Positions 6,296 to 13,685 of a stretch of DNA of 13,988 nt are shown in pieces. How positions within the stretch are numbered: position 1 is the first letter of the stretch; every line of letters begins with the position of its first letter. The notes below the pieces were generated by a model. The model ran no database searches. It saw only the letters and a list, made by a program, of their open reading frames with translations, and was not told where the DNA came from. The stretch is from Candidatus Abyssobacteria bacterium SURF_5 (GTDB taxonomy: Bacteria > Abyssobacteria > SURF-5), in assembly GCA_003598085.1 (NCBI GenBank), contig QZKU01000072.1, positions 1 through 13,988 on the forward strand. Direction: 5' to 3'. The translations under genes and the position numbers were made by a program.

Positions 6296-6350
6296 GAAAA
6301 TGCGAGTAGTGGCTTTGAGAGAAACCTGCATTCTCTCGCCGCGCATTTTC
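6296..6350. repeat. nested inverted repeat between the divergent promoters
   Basis: The outer arms GAAAATGCG (6296-6304) and CGCATTTTC (6342-6350) are perfect 9-bp complements. Inside them lie GAGAGA (6317-6322) and TCTCTC (6332-6337). It sits 17 bases upstream of the sigma-28 -35 box, where a regulator might bind. Either arm pair alone could arise by chance. Confidence 0.4.
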
Positions 6351-6366
6351 AAAATTCGCCTCCAGC

Positions 6367-6394
6367 TAAAGTTTTCGGGCCCAGATGCCGATAA
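6367..6394 (+). promoter_or_regulatory. sigma-28 (FliA) promoter of the flagellin operon
   Basis: TAAAGTTT (6367-6374) and GCCGATAA (6387-6394) are exact copies of the enterobacterial sigma-28 -35 and -10 sequences. The spacing is 16 bases between TAAA and GCCGATAA, one more than the usual 15. Transcription would start near 6402, giving a flagellin leader of about 250 bases. This ties the cluster to late flagellar gene control by FliA/FlgM, whose genes are not in the window. Confidence 0.88.
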
Positions 6395-6401
6395 TAGCAG
6401 T

Positions 6402-6652
6402 ACGAAGTCTCGTAAATACGTGGCGCAGTCGCGATTTTGTTCAGGATTTAAGCTGTAAAAGGAGGTTCTGCAAACAACACTGGAGAGTGCCGGGGGCTGG
6501 AGACACAGTCCCTGGTTAAATGGTCGCCGAATCCGACCTTAAAGAGGTTCGAGGTCAAGGCCAATACCTGGTAAATTGGCTGCGGGCAGGGAGGCCCGCA
6601 AGAAAGCGGCGCTCATCTGGGTTGGGCGCAGGCACATCAAGGAGGATGTTTT
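6402..6652 (+). ncRNA. structured 5' leader of flagellin mRNA
   Basis: Four consecutive hairpins can be drawn. H1 is at 6490-6515 (10-bp stem with two G-U pairs, loop GAGACA), H2 at 6534-6551 (6 bp with one bulge), H3 at 6561-6579 (CCAAT/ATTGG) and H4 at 6581-6600 (perfect TGCGGGC/GCCCGCA, loop AGGGAG). A 13-base motif recurs at 6511-6523 and 6567-6579 (11 of 13 identical). GGA triplets sit in the H4 loop, beside H1, in an AGGAGG at about 6461-6466 that precedes no gene, and in the flagellin Shine-Dalgarno sequence. That arrangement resembles leaders repressed by CsrA. No known riboswitch consensus was recognised. Confidence 0.45.
6639..6645 (+). promoter_or_regulatory. flagellin ribosome binding site
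   Basis: AAGGAGG lies 7 bases before ATG 6653, a near-perfect anti-16S match, as expected for a very highly translated gene. The surrounding CAAGGAGGATGT also resembles the CsrA-binding consensus, so binding here could block ribosomes. Confidence 0.8.
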
Positions 6653-8431
6653 ATGGGTTTACGAGTAAACACGAACGTAACGGCGATAACCGCCCAGCGG
6701 AACTTGACGCTGGCCGACAGCCGCCTGTTCCGGTCGGTGCAAAGGCTTTCGTCCGGCCTGCGAATCAATACAGCAGGCGACGACCCGGCCGGTCTTGCGA
6801 TATCGGAACAGCTTCGGGCACAGATTGCCGGCCTCAACGCCGCAATCGTGAACTCCGAGCGGGCGGTCAACCTCGTGCAGACGATTGAAGGCGCTCTGAA
6901 CGAGGTGAACTCGCTCCTGATCAGCATGCGCGAGCTGGCGCTTGATGCCGCGAACTCGGGCATTAACAACGCCACGTCTCTTGCGGCCGATCAGGCGGAA
7001 ATCGCGAATGCATTGGAAACGATCACCCGCATTTCCGACACCGCCACCTTCAGTATTCAGCCGCTGCTGGACGGCACATTCGAGAACGAGGTCAGCCTGG
7101 CCGGACTCAACACGATCGGGCTCACCAACCTGGCCAACAGCACGCTCCGCGAGGGCGCGTACAGCATCAATGTCAGCAATATCACGCAGGCGAGCGCGGT
7201 CATTACGTCCGATCCGTTCGATCTGCTTGATAATGTGGCGTTGGCCGGAGTCGGCGCCGATGGCGATCCGGTCGGGCTTGATGACGGCCCGCACCAGGTG
7301 GTCGTTTCTGAAGCGACCGGCGCGAATGTGACCTCGTCAACCGCCGCCCTGCTCGATGGCGCGACCACGCTCTCGGCGACCACGATCACGATTTCCTCGG
7401 CCGCCGGAGTGGACACGGTCACGTTCGAGGGCGACGAGACCAACACGGTCGCCAACATCATCGCCGAGATCAATGCCGAAGTGACCGCGGGCCAGTTTAT
7501 CGCGGTCGACAATGGCGACGGCACGTACTCGATAGCCATCGACAACAACAGCACGGCGGTCGGCGCCGCGCAAACGCTGACGGTGGCCTTTGCGGATGCC
7601 GCCACGGCGCAGTCATTCGGCTTTGCCACGGCATCAGTGACCGCGGCAAACGGCGAAAACGTGGGCGTGCAGCTTGATGACGGCGCCATGTTGCGACTGG
7701 CGACCGGCACGACCGAATTCATCGTTAACGATTCCAAAGGCGGCTCACTCACCCTCACGTTCGAGGTCGCGCTTGTGACGCAGAACCTGATCGAGGGAGC
7801 CACACTGGACGTGGATGTGACGCCGGCGTCATTCGACGTGCAGCTCGGCGCAGGTCCAAAGGTCCGCTTCAATTCCGGCGAAACTCAGACAGTGAGCGCC
7901 GGAACCGATGAGGACGGTACCCCGGTCGGGACGCTCGATATCAGCTTCGGGTTCTTCAACGTCCCGGCGGCGGACTCGGCCGTCACCATCAACATTGTGG
8001 ACAATTCGATTCAGTTCCAGGTGGGACCGAATCCGAACCAGACGGTGAACATTTCGGCGCAGGACGTTTCGGCCGACAAGCTGGCTCGCGGTCTCATCAC
8101 CGACAGCGGCTTCCGCAGCCTCGAGGAGATCGACGTCACGACCGTGCAGGGTGCGAACGATTCGATCCTGCTGATCGACAAGGCGATCGACGAAATCACG
8201 CGGCTGCGCGCGAAGCTGGGCGCATTCCAGCAGAACACGCTGGAGACGAATTTGCGCTCGCTGCGCATTGCCGAGGAAAACCTGTCGGCCTCCGAAAGCA
8301 CCATCCGCGACGTTGACATCTCGGCGGAGATCACTGAATTCACGAAGAACCAGATACTCCTGTCGGCAGGGGTCTCTGTACTGGCGCAGGCAAATGCAAT
8401 TCCGCAGACGGTACTACAATTGCTGGGGTAA
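6653..8431 (+). CDS. fliC: flagellin
   Basis: The 592-residue protein is the filament subunit, exported by the flagellar type III system and polymerised under the FliD cap. The conserved N-terminal D0/D1 region (1-140) includes RLSSGLRINTAGDDPAGLAI at 31-50 and the helix SLLISMRELALDAAN. The C-terminal D1/D0 region (about 495-592) includes RLRAKLGAFQQNTLE, ENLSASESTIRDVDIS and the aromatic-poor tail NAIPQTVLQLLG. The middle (about 170-480) is a large, Thr/Ala/Asp-rich, beta-prone surface domain, longer than in many flagellins. It includes a segment like a flagellin-IN domain (about 255-330, TVANIIAEINAEVTAGQ). I see no cysteine, as is usual for flagellins. It has the sigma-28 promoter and heads the flaG-fliD-fliS cluster. 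The MRELA motif of the TLR5-recognised helix is retained. Confidence 0.96.
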   Translation: MGLRVNTNVTAITAQRNLTLADSRLFRSVQRLSSGLRINTAGDDPAGLAISEQLRAQIAGLNAAIVNSERAVNLVQTIEGALNEVNSLLISMRELALDAANSGINNATSLAADQAEIANALETITRISDTATFSIQPLLDGTFENEVSLAGLNTIGLTNLANSTLREGAYSINVSNITQASAVITSDPFDLLDNVALAGVGADGDPVGLDDGPHQVVVSEATGANVTSSTAALLDGATTLSATTITISSAAGVDTVTFEGDETNTVANIIAEINAEVTAGQFIAVDNGDGTYSIAIDNNSTAVGAAQTLTVAFADAATAQSFGFATASVTAANGENVGVQLDDGAMLRLATGTTEFIVNDSKGGSLTLTFEVALVTQNLIEGATLDVDVTPASFDVQLGAGPKVRFNSGETQTVSAGTDEDGTPVGTLDISFGFFNVPAADSAVTINIVDNSIQFQVGPNPNQTVNISAQDVSADKLARGLITDSGFRSLEEIDVTTVQGANDSILLIDKAIDEITRLRAKLGAFQQNTLETNLRSLRIAEENLSASESTIRDVDISAEITEFTKNQILLSAGVSVLAQANAIPQTVLQLLG

Positions 8432-8432
8432 G

Positions 8433-8477
8433 ATCGGCCACACGGCCCGATTGGGGATTGAAGCGGTAACCCGCTTC
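8433..8477 (+). other. two hairpins between flagellin and flaG
   Basis: Hairpin 1 (8433-8451) pairs ATCGGCC with GGCCCGAT around ACAC, with one bulged C. Hairpin 2 (8460-8477) is a perfect GAAGCGG/CCGCTTC stem with the loop TAAC. Neither is followed by a T-run, so they are not classical terminators. They may protect the 3' end of the flagellin message or cause partial attenuation, allowing much more flagellin than FlaG, FliD and FliS from one promoter. Confidence 0.6.
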
Positions 8478-8505
8478 GAGGGACCCCAAGGAGGTGTAAC
8501 CCATT

Positions 8506-8892
8506 ATGGGTATCAGAATTGATCAGGCAGGCTACCCAGGCCTTGACCCGGCTGCTGGAACTACGTCCGGTGTCAGTATAGACCGTCGAGTCGGAAGCAG
8601 CCCGCCAGCGACACCTCAGTTTGCGTCCGTCGAATCGCAAACGTTCGCTGCGGCAGATGCTGCCGAACTGGATGCTGCTGAGATGAAGAGCACCCTTGAC
8701 GGGGTCAACAAGTTCCTGAGCGAGATCGGAAGCAGCCTCAACTTCATCCATGATGAGGCGAGCGGACGGTCGGCCGTACAGGTGCTTGACGAACATGGCG
8801 AAGTGATTCGCCAGATTCCCCCGCAGGAGTTGCTGGACGTGTACGCGAAAATTCGCAATATTGTCGGTATCCTCCTGGACGAAAGCGGTTGA
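8506..8892 (+). CDS. flaG: FlaG family flagellar protein
   Basis: The 128-residue protein has a poorly conserved, Ala/Pro/Ser-rich N-terminal half and a FlaG domain at about 60-128. The signature is NKFLSEIGSSLNFIHDEASG, then AVQVLDEHGEVIRQIPPQELLDVYAKI; GEVIRQIPP (98-106) is diagnostic. FlaG proteins affect filament length in several bacteria, and the gene commonly sits between flagellin and fliD, as here. AAGGAGG lies 11 bases before the ATG. It is 74 bases after flagellin and 17 bases before fliD, so it is probably co-transcribed with both. Confidence 0.93.
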   Translation: MGIRIDQAGYPGLDPAAGTTSGVSIDRRVGSSPPATPQFASVESQTFAAADAAELDAAEMKSTLDGVNKFLSEIGSSLNFIHDEASGRSAVQVLDEHGEVIRQIPPQELLDVYAKIRNIVGILLDESG

Positions 8893-8909
8893 AAAAGGAA
8901 TAAACGGGT

Positions 8910-11222
8910 ATGGGCGAGCGGATAACTTTCTCTGGACTCTCGACAGGCATCGATTTTCAGAGCATCGTGGACGTGATGATCCTGGCCGAGCGACGCCGGA
9001 TCGACCTGGTGATGCTCAACAAAGCGGAGGAGCAGGCAAAGCTTACCGCGATCCAGGGCTTCAACACGCTGCTGCTCGGGTTGAGGACTTCGGCCACCAG
9101 CTTGTCGAAGCAGAGCAGTTTCCAGACGTTATCCGCCACCTCCACCCAGGAGAACCTGATTCTCGCTTCTGTCACCGGCAATGCGGCCCCCGGCACTCAC
9201 ATTCTTACGGTCAACCGGCTCGCGCAAGCGCACCAGTTGGCCTCTCAGGGCTTCGCGGATACGGATACGACTTCTCTTGGCACCGGCACCGTGACCATTC
9301 AGGTCGGCTCGGGCGCTTCGACAGCCATTGAAATCGACGCATCGAACAATACCTTGAGCGGCCTCAGGGACGCCATCAACAATTCGGATGCGGGCGTCAC
9401 CGCATCGATCATTCATGACGGCAGCTCATTGAATCCGTACCGGCTGCTGCTCTCCGGCAGCGAAACGGGCGCGGCCAACACGATTGATGTAACCGTCGAT
9501 CTGACGGGCGGTACGGCGCCGGATTTCACGAATAAGACAATTGATGCGGTGGAGGCAGGCGCCTACAACAGCGCTGCGTACACCGGCGCGGCAACCGCAT
9601 CGGGCACATATACCGGAGACCGGAATCAGACGTTTCTGGTCGAGATAATGACAGGCGGGGCGGTCGGCGCCGCCACGTTCCGGTACTCGACCGACGGCGG
9701 CCTGACCTTCAATGACAACGGCGGCGCGGGATTTGTCACGTCCGCCGGCGGGACGGCGCTCGAGGACGGCGTCTCGATCGCGTTCAGCGACAGCGGCACG
9801 CTGACTTGGGGCGATACGTTCTCGATAGATACGTTTGTTCCGACCATACAGGCGGCGCAAGATGCGTCCGTCACTCTTGGCAGCGCATCCGGCGGCGGAG
9901 CGCCGATTACCGTTACATCCGCCACGAATACGCTGACCGACATCATCCCCGGAGTCAAAGTAACTCTGGTGGGCGCCGACTCAGCCACCCCGGTCACCAT
10001 AACAGTGGAAAGCGATACGGAAGCGGTTCGCGGCGCCATCGAAGGCTTTGTTGAATCCTATAATGAAGTTATCGATTTTCTGAATGATCAGTTGGACTAT
10101 GATGCGGCGCTTGAAGAGGCCGGTCCGCTCATCGGGGACTCCTTGCTTATAAGCGTGCAGAATGATCTGAGGCGCATCGCCACCGGCGTCATCGGCGGAT
10201 TACCGTCGGATATGAATCGGTTGGGGGCGGTGGGAATCACCTCCGTATCCGAGACCGGAAAGCTGGTCATCGACGACGCGAAGCTGGACAAGGCGCTGGC
10301 AGAGGACTTGAGCGGAGTCGCGAATCTTTTTGCCACCAGTTCGAGCACGACGAATCCCGATATCACTTTCCTTTCATCCACGGGGAAAACCGTTTTCAGC
10401 AGTACCGGATTTAACGTAAATATTACCCAGGCGGCGACGCAGGGAGTGCTTGAGGGAGACCTGATCAGTTCATTTCCGGTTACGCTCACGGCGTCAAACA
10501 ATCAGATACGCCTGAAGATTGATGGAAAAGAGAGCTCGATCCTCACGCTCACCGCGAAAACGTATTCCACAGGTGACGAGCTTGCGGCCGAGATACAGGC
10601 CAAGATAAATGCCGATCCGGCCCTGGCGGGCAGGCACGTAGTCGTCAGTTATAGCGCCGGGCGCCTCGTTTTCACCTCTTCGACCTACGGCTCGTCATCG
10701 ATGGTGGAATTGGGGACCGAGCCGCCGAATAGCGCATTTACTGATCTGGGATTGTCGAACTCCATTTCGACCGCCGGCAAAGACGTAGCCGGCACGATCA
10801 ACGGAGAGCAAGCGACCGGAAAAGGCCAGATTCTGAAAGGTAATGCAGGCAACCTGACAACCGACGGACTGTCGCTGCTGGTGACGCTGACGCCGTCGGA
10901 AGTTGATCCGCTCGAGGCGGAAGGAGTGGTGACGGTAATAGACGGAGTGGCGTCTCGATTGAGCGATACGCTCGGTTTTCTGACAGATCCCGTCGATGGA
11001 CGCGTTACCTCCCGGACGGATACGCTAACTCGCCAGATCGAGGAATTCGACGAGGATATCAAGGCGATGGAGATTCGGCTCGAGGAGAAGCGCATCGACC
11101 TGCTGGAAGAGTTTGCCCGCCTCGAGGCGTCGCTGGCCGAACTGAGCTCGCAGGGGGAATTCCTGATTCAACAGCTCGCGAGCCTGCCGATGACAAACAC
11201 GCTCTCGCGGCGGGATGATTAA
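8910..11222 (+). CDS. fliD: flagellar hook-associated protein 2 (filament cap)
   Basis: FliD caps the growing filament and guides flagellin insertion. Residues 1-100 carry the FliD N-terminal signature (SGLSTGIDFQSIVDVMILAERR, then a helical region). HILTVNRLAQAHQLAS at 97-112 begins the D2/D3 beta region, with a flagellin-IN-like segment at 138-190 (TLSGLRDAINNSDAGVTASI). Residues 365-475 match the conserved FliD C-terminal domain start (AVRGAIEGFVESYNEVIDFLN, GITSVSETGKLVIDDAKLDKAL). Residues 678-757 form the terminal helices (LEASLAELSSQGEFLIQQLA). At 770 residues it is much longer than the roughly 450-500 of enteric FliD. Extra beta-rich material lies at about 215-310 and 478-670. AAGGAA lies 9 bases before the ATG; fliS follows after 26 bases. 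Confidence 0.95.
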   Translation: MGERITFSGLSTGIDFQSIVDVMILAERRRIDLVMLNKAEEQAKLTAIQGFNTLLLGLRTSATSLSKQSSFQTLSATSTQENLILASVTGNAAPGTHILTVNRLAQAHQLASQGFADTDTTSLGTGTVTIQVGSGASTAIEIDASNNTLSGLRDAINNSDAGVTASIIHDGSSLNPYRLLLSGSETGAANTIDVTVDLTGGTAPDFTNKTIDAVEAGAYNSAAYTGAATASGTYTGDRNQTFLVEIMTGGAVGAATFRYSTDGGLTFNDNGGAGFVTSAGGTALEDGVSIAFSDSGTLTWGDTFSIDTFVPTIQAAQDASVTLGSASGGGAPITVTSATNTLTDIIPGVKVTLVGADSATPVTITVESDTEAVRGAIEGFVESYNEVIDFLNDQLDYDAALEEAGPLIGDSLLISVQNDLRRIATGVIGGLPSDMNRLGAVGITSVSETGKLVIDDAKLDKALAEDLSGVANLFATSSSTTNPDITFLSSTGKTVFSSTGFNVNITQAATQGVLEGDLISSFPVTLTASNNQIRLKIDGKESSILTLTAKTYSTGDELAAEIQAKINADPALAGRHVVVSYSAGRLVFTSSTYGSSSMVELGTEPPNSAFTDLGLSNSISTAGKDVAGTINGEQATGKGQILKGNAGNLTTDGLSLLVTLTPSEVDPLEAEGVVTVIDGVASRLSDTLGFLTDPVDGRVTSRTDTLTRQIEEFDEDIKAMEIRLEEKRIDLLEEFARLEASLAELSSQGEFLIQQLASLPMTNTLSRRDD

Positions 11223-11248
11223 CAATACGCAAGATTCAGGAGATACAC

Positions 11249-11725
11249 ATGCCCGAAGCACACGTTTTATCCACAAAAGCGGCAAAGAGCTATCGTGAAG
11301 AGCATGTGAACGCTCTCAGCCAGAAAGAACTCATTTTGATGCTGTATGACGGCGCCATCAAGTTCTGCACTGAGGCAAAAGAAGCCATCCGCGAGAAACA
11401 ATATGTCCAGAGTCATCAACTCATCACGCGGGCGCGCAATGTGATTCTGGAACTGCTTCGTATATTGGATATGGAAAAGGGAGGCGAGGTGGCGAGAAAT
11501 CTCCAGCGGCTGTATGTCTACATTATCGCCCGGCTGATCGAGGTGAATCTGACAAAGGAACCCAACCTGCTTGATAACGTCCTATCGATCCTCCGCAACC
11601 TCCGCTCCGCATGGGCGGAAATAGATTTTGAGGAAGCTGCCGTTGGCAGAACCGAAACACCTCATCCTGACAATCCCCGCCCAAAGATGGCCGGCTCAGC
11701 CTGCATGCTCTCGGTCACCGCATAA
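11249..11725 (+). CDS. fliS: flagellar export chaperone FliS
   Basis: The 158-residue, mostly helical protein binds the disordered C-terminus of flagellin in the cytoplasm and delivers it to the export gate. The family signature is clear: YREEHVNALSQKELILMLYDGAIKFCTEA at about 15-43, then KQYVQSHQLITRARNVILELLRILDMEKGGEVARNLQRLYVYIIARLIEVNL at 50-101, with the last helix (VLSILRNLRSAWAEI) at 111-125. A poorly conserved tail of about 30 residues, rich in Pro, Thr and Ser, follows. AGGAGA lies 5 bases before the ATG. It is last in the flagellin-flaG-fliD-fliS cluster. No clear terminator lies in the 67 bases before the convergent kinase gene. Confidence 0.94.
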   Translation: MPEAHVLSTKAAKSYREEHVNALSQKELILMLYDGAIKFCTEAKEAIREKQYVQSHQLITRARNVILELLRILDMEKGGEVARNLQRLYVYIIARLIEVNLTKEPNLLDNVLSILRNLRSAWAEIDFEEAAVGRTETPHPDNPRPKMAGSACMLSVTA

Positions 11726-11792
11726 CGAATTTCTTTTCGATTCAGGTTTTGAGGTCCGATATCTCTCGATAAAGATGGGAAAAGGGTGGAGA

Positions 11793-12950
11793 CTAGATTT
11801 TGTGAGCGCTCAGAGGCAGTAGTATTTGAACGGCAGTGCCTTTCCCGGGCCTGCTGTCGACCTTCAGACTTCCCTTATGAGCTTCGATGATTTTCTTTGC
11901 GGTGGGGAAGCCCAGCCCCGTTCCGAGAGGTTTGGTGCTGAGGAACGGCTCGTCCAACTGCGACAGTTGCTCCTGATTCATCCCGACGCCGGTGTCCGTG
12001 ATGGTTATCTTGACGAATTCTTCGTTTTTTCTTTTTCTGAAGCGGCAGCCAATCGAAAGGATGCCGCCCGTCGGCATTGATTCTATAGCATTTCGAAGCA
12101 AGTTCTCGAGAGCGAGTTGAATCTTTGGCAGATCAACCCGGATTTGCCTGTCAGGGTTTTCAATCTCAGACCGAACCGTCACATGAGAGGCATCGTCTGT
12201 CAGCTTCTTCAACGGTTGTTCGATGACGGCGCGGATTGGCTGAGAGGAATATTGCAGATCGATCTGCCTGGAATATACGAGCAGGTCGTTCACCAGCAGG
12301 GCGAGCAGGTTCGCGCCGTAGCCGATTTCCTCGACGAGGGCAATAGCTTCTCGATCATCCTTTGCCACCTTGCGCAGGTTATCGGCGGCCATCGTTATCG
12401 TTTGAAGGGGATTTCTGATTTCATGAGCAAGAGTTGAAACCATCCGTCCGATCGAAGCCAGGTTCTCAGCCTTTCGCAATTGCGCCGCCTTCTTCTCCAC
12501 CGTTTCCTCCAGGTTCCGGCGAATTCGGCGGCACCGCTGCTCGGATTTGCGGAGAGCCTCTTGCGCCTTTTTTCGTTCTCTGGCATGACGAATAGTGCGA
12601 ACAAGGATGTCGGTGTTCAACTCATCCTTCAAAATGTAATCCTGCGCTCCCCTCCGAAGGAGTCTCGTGACAAGGTTTTCATCGAGTCTGTCAAGCAGGA
12701 TAACGATGGGAACGTGCGGATTGAGCTTCTGTATTCTGTCCAAAGACTCGCGCCCGCGGCTGTCCGAGAGGTCGGGATTAAGCAGAACGGCCGACACGCT
12801 CGCCTTTTTGAGATACTCAACGCCGCCGAGGAGTTGCGGCTTCCACTCCAGGCGGTATGATCTCTTGCCGCCTGCAAGCAGTTTCCGAATCATCGCCGCA
12901 CATGCCGGGTCGGATTCTATCAGTAAGAGTATGTCCTGCCTGGTTTTCAT
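11793..12950 (-). CDS. soluble sensor histidine kinase with a degenerate N-terminal receiver domain
   Basis: The 385-residue protein has no membrane segment. Residues 1-125 form a receiver-like domain: the acidic pair Glu12/Asp14 and Lys108 (DYILK) are present, but the phosphoacceptor aspartate is replaced by Asn58 (LLNPDLSD) and the conserved Thr/Ser by Leu (IVILLD). A coiled coil (about 125-163) joins it to a dimerisation/phosphoacceptor helix with His176 in STLAHEIRNPLQ. The HATPase domain follows, with N box LRNAIESMP (Asn287), G1 box DTGVGM (Asp319), F box EPFLSTK and G2 box GTGLG. The kinase half looks active. Its signal is unknown; the receiver part may be a phosphorylation-independent binding module. 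It lies 96 bases downstream of the SGNH-like gene on the same strand, probably in one operon, and converges on fliS. No partner response regulator is in the window. Confidence 0.9.
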   Translation of the reverse strand: MKTRQDILLLIESDPACAAMIRKLLAGGKRSYRLEWKPQLLGGVEYLKKASVSAVLLNPDLSDSRGRESLDRIQKLNPHVPIVILLDRLDENLVTRLLRRGAQDYILKDELNTDILVRTIRHARERKKAQEALRKSEQRCRRIRRNLEETVEKKAAQLRKAENLASIGRMVSTLAHEIRNPLQTITMAADNLRKVAKDDREAIALVEEIGYGANLLALLVNDLLVYSRQIDLQYSSQPIRAVIEQPLKKLTDDASHVTVRSEIENPDRQIRVDLPKIQLALENLLRNAIESMPTGGILSIGCRFRKRKNEEFVKITITDTGVGMNQEQLSQLDEPFLSTKPLGTGLGFPTAKKIIEAHKGSLKVDSRPGKGTAVQILLPLSAHKI

Positions 12951-13046
12951 TGTTTTTGGGCTTCCTTAAAATTCTTCCGAAATTTTGACGAAGTCTTTCA
13001 CTGTGATATTCATTTACTGCGACTTGAGGTTCACGAGCCTCGTGCA

Positions 13047-13685
13047 TCAGCCGAGGCCAACGATTTCCCTCAAGGAAAAGCCAACGGCGCTCAATTCCTG
13101 CCGGTACATCCTGAGCAGGCGCGAAATCGATTGCCTCTTCCATTCGTTTTCCAGAGATAATCCCTTTCGCTTGTATAGTTCCCGATAGCCGCGCAGGTTC
13201 AGGTGCAGCTCATCCTGACGATTTTCTTCCGACTCCTCCAGGACGGCGAGCATTTCCTCGAGGGTGAAGGCGACGACCTCTTGAACACCCTTTTCCTTCA
13301 GCAGGTGTGTCAAGAGGCTGATCTCGGTTTCCACAACCTCTCTCTGTGCTCCGCGAGCCGAGTGTGCGACTCCCCATAACAGATGCGCCTCTTTACCCGA
13401 CCAGTCCGGACAATCGAGGATCACCGAAACGATTTCATCGAATGTGGCGCCGGCTTCGCCGCAATACTGCGAACCGGTGAGCTGAGCGAGAAAGACGGCG
13501 TACGAGTCCCCGACAAGGACCCGGTTGGGTTGTTCTTGATCGGGCTGCCCTTTGACCGTGCCTGCATGCATGCTCCACAGTCCGATGAGCAGAAGCGCGA
13601 GCATCAACTTGTTCAGCAGCATCAACTTCCTGGCAAACCCGCTTCTTTTTCCGCATTTCTTCCAGATTACCCTGGGCTGAACCAT
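13047..13685 (-). CDS. secreted or membrane-anchored SGNH/GDSL-hydrolase-like protein
   Basis: The 212-residue protein starts at ATG 13685, with GGGGAG 9 bases upstream; a longer frame to 13727 exists but lacks such a site. A long basic N-terminus (KKCGKRSGFARK) precedes a hydrophobic helix (LMLALLLIGLWSM, about 27-39), indicating a signal peptide or membrane anchor; no lipobox is seen. The rest matches the spaced blocks of SGNH hydrolases: RVLVGDSYA with nucleophile Ser61, GATFDEI (Gly79), a block III-like LLWGVAH (105-108) and DELHLNLRGYREL with Asp158 and His161. Block III lacks the usual Asn (GxND is replaced by GVAH), so activity is uncertain. Such enzymes remove acyl or acetyl groups from lipids, sugars or cell-wall glycans. 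Family assignment is by motif only and moderately sure. It precedes the histidine kinase. Confidence 0.6.
   Translation of the reverse strand: MVQPRVIWKKCGKRSGFARKLMLLNKLMLALLLIGLWSMHAGTVKGQPDQEQPNRVLVGDSYAVFLAQLTGSQYCGEAGATFDEIVSVILDCPDWSGKEAHLLWGVAHSARGAQREVVETEISLLTHLLKEKGVQEVVAFTLEEMLAVLEESEENRQDELHLNLRGYRELYKRKGLSLENEWKRQSISRLLRMYRQELSAVGFSLREIVGLG

Noticed and set aside
11726-11792. Terminator between the convergent fliS and kinase genes
   Set aside because: Only weak 4-bp stems could be found, none followed by a convincing T-run on either strand.
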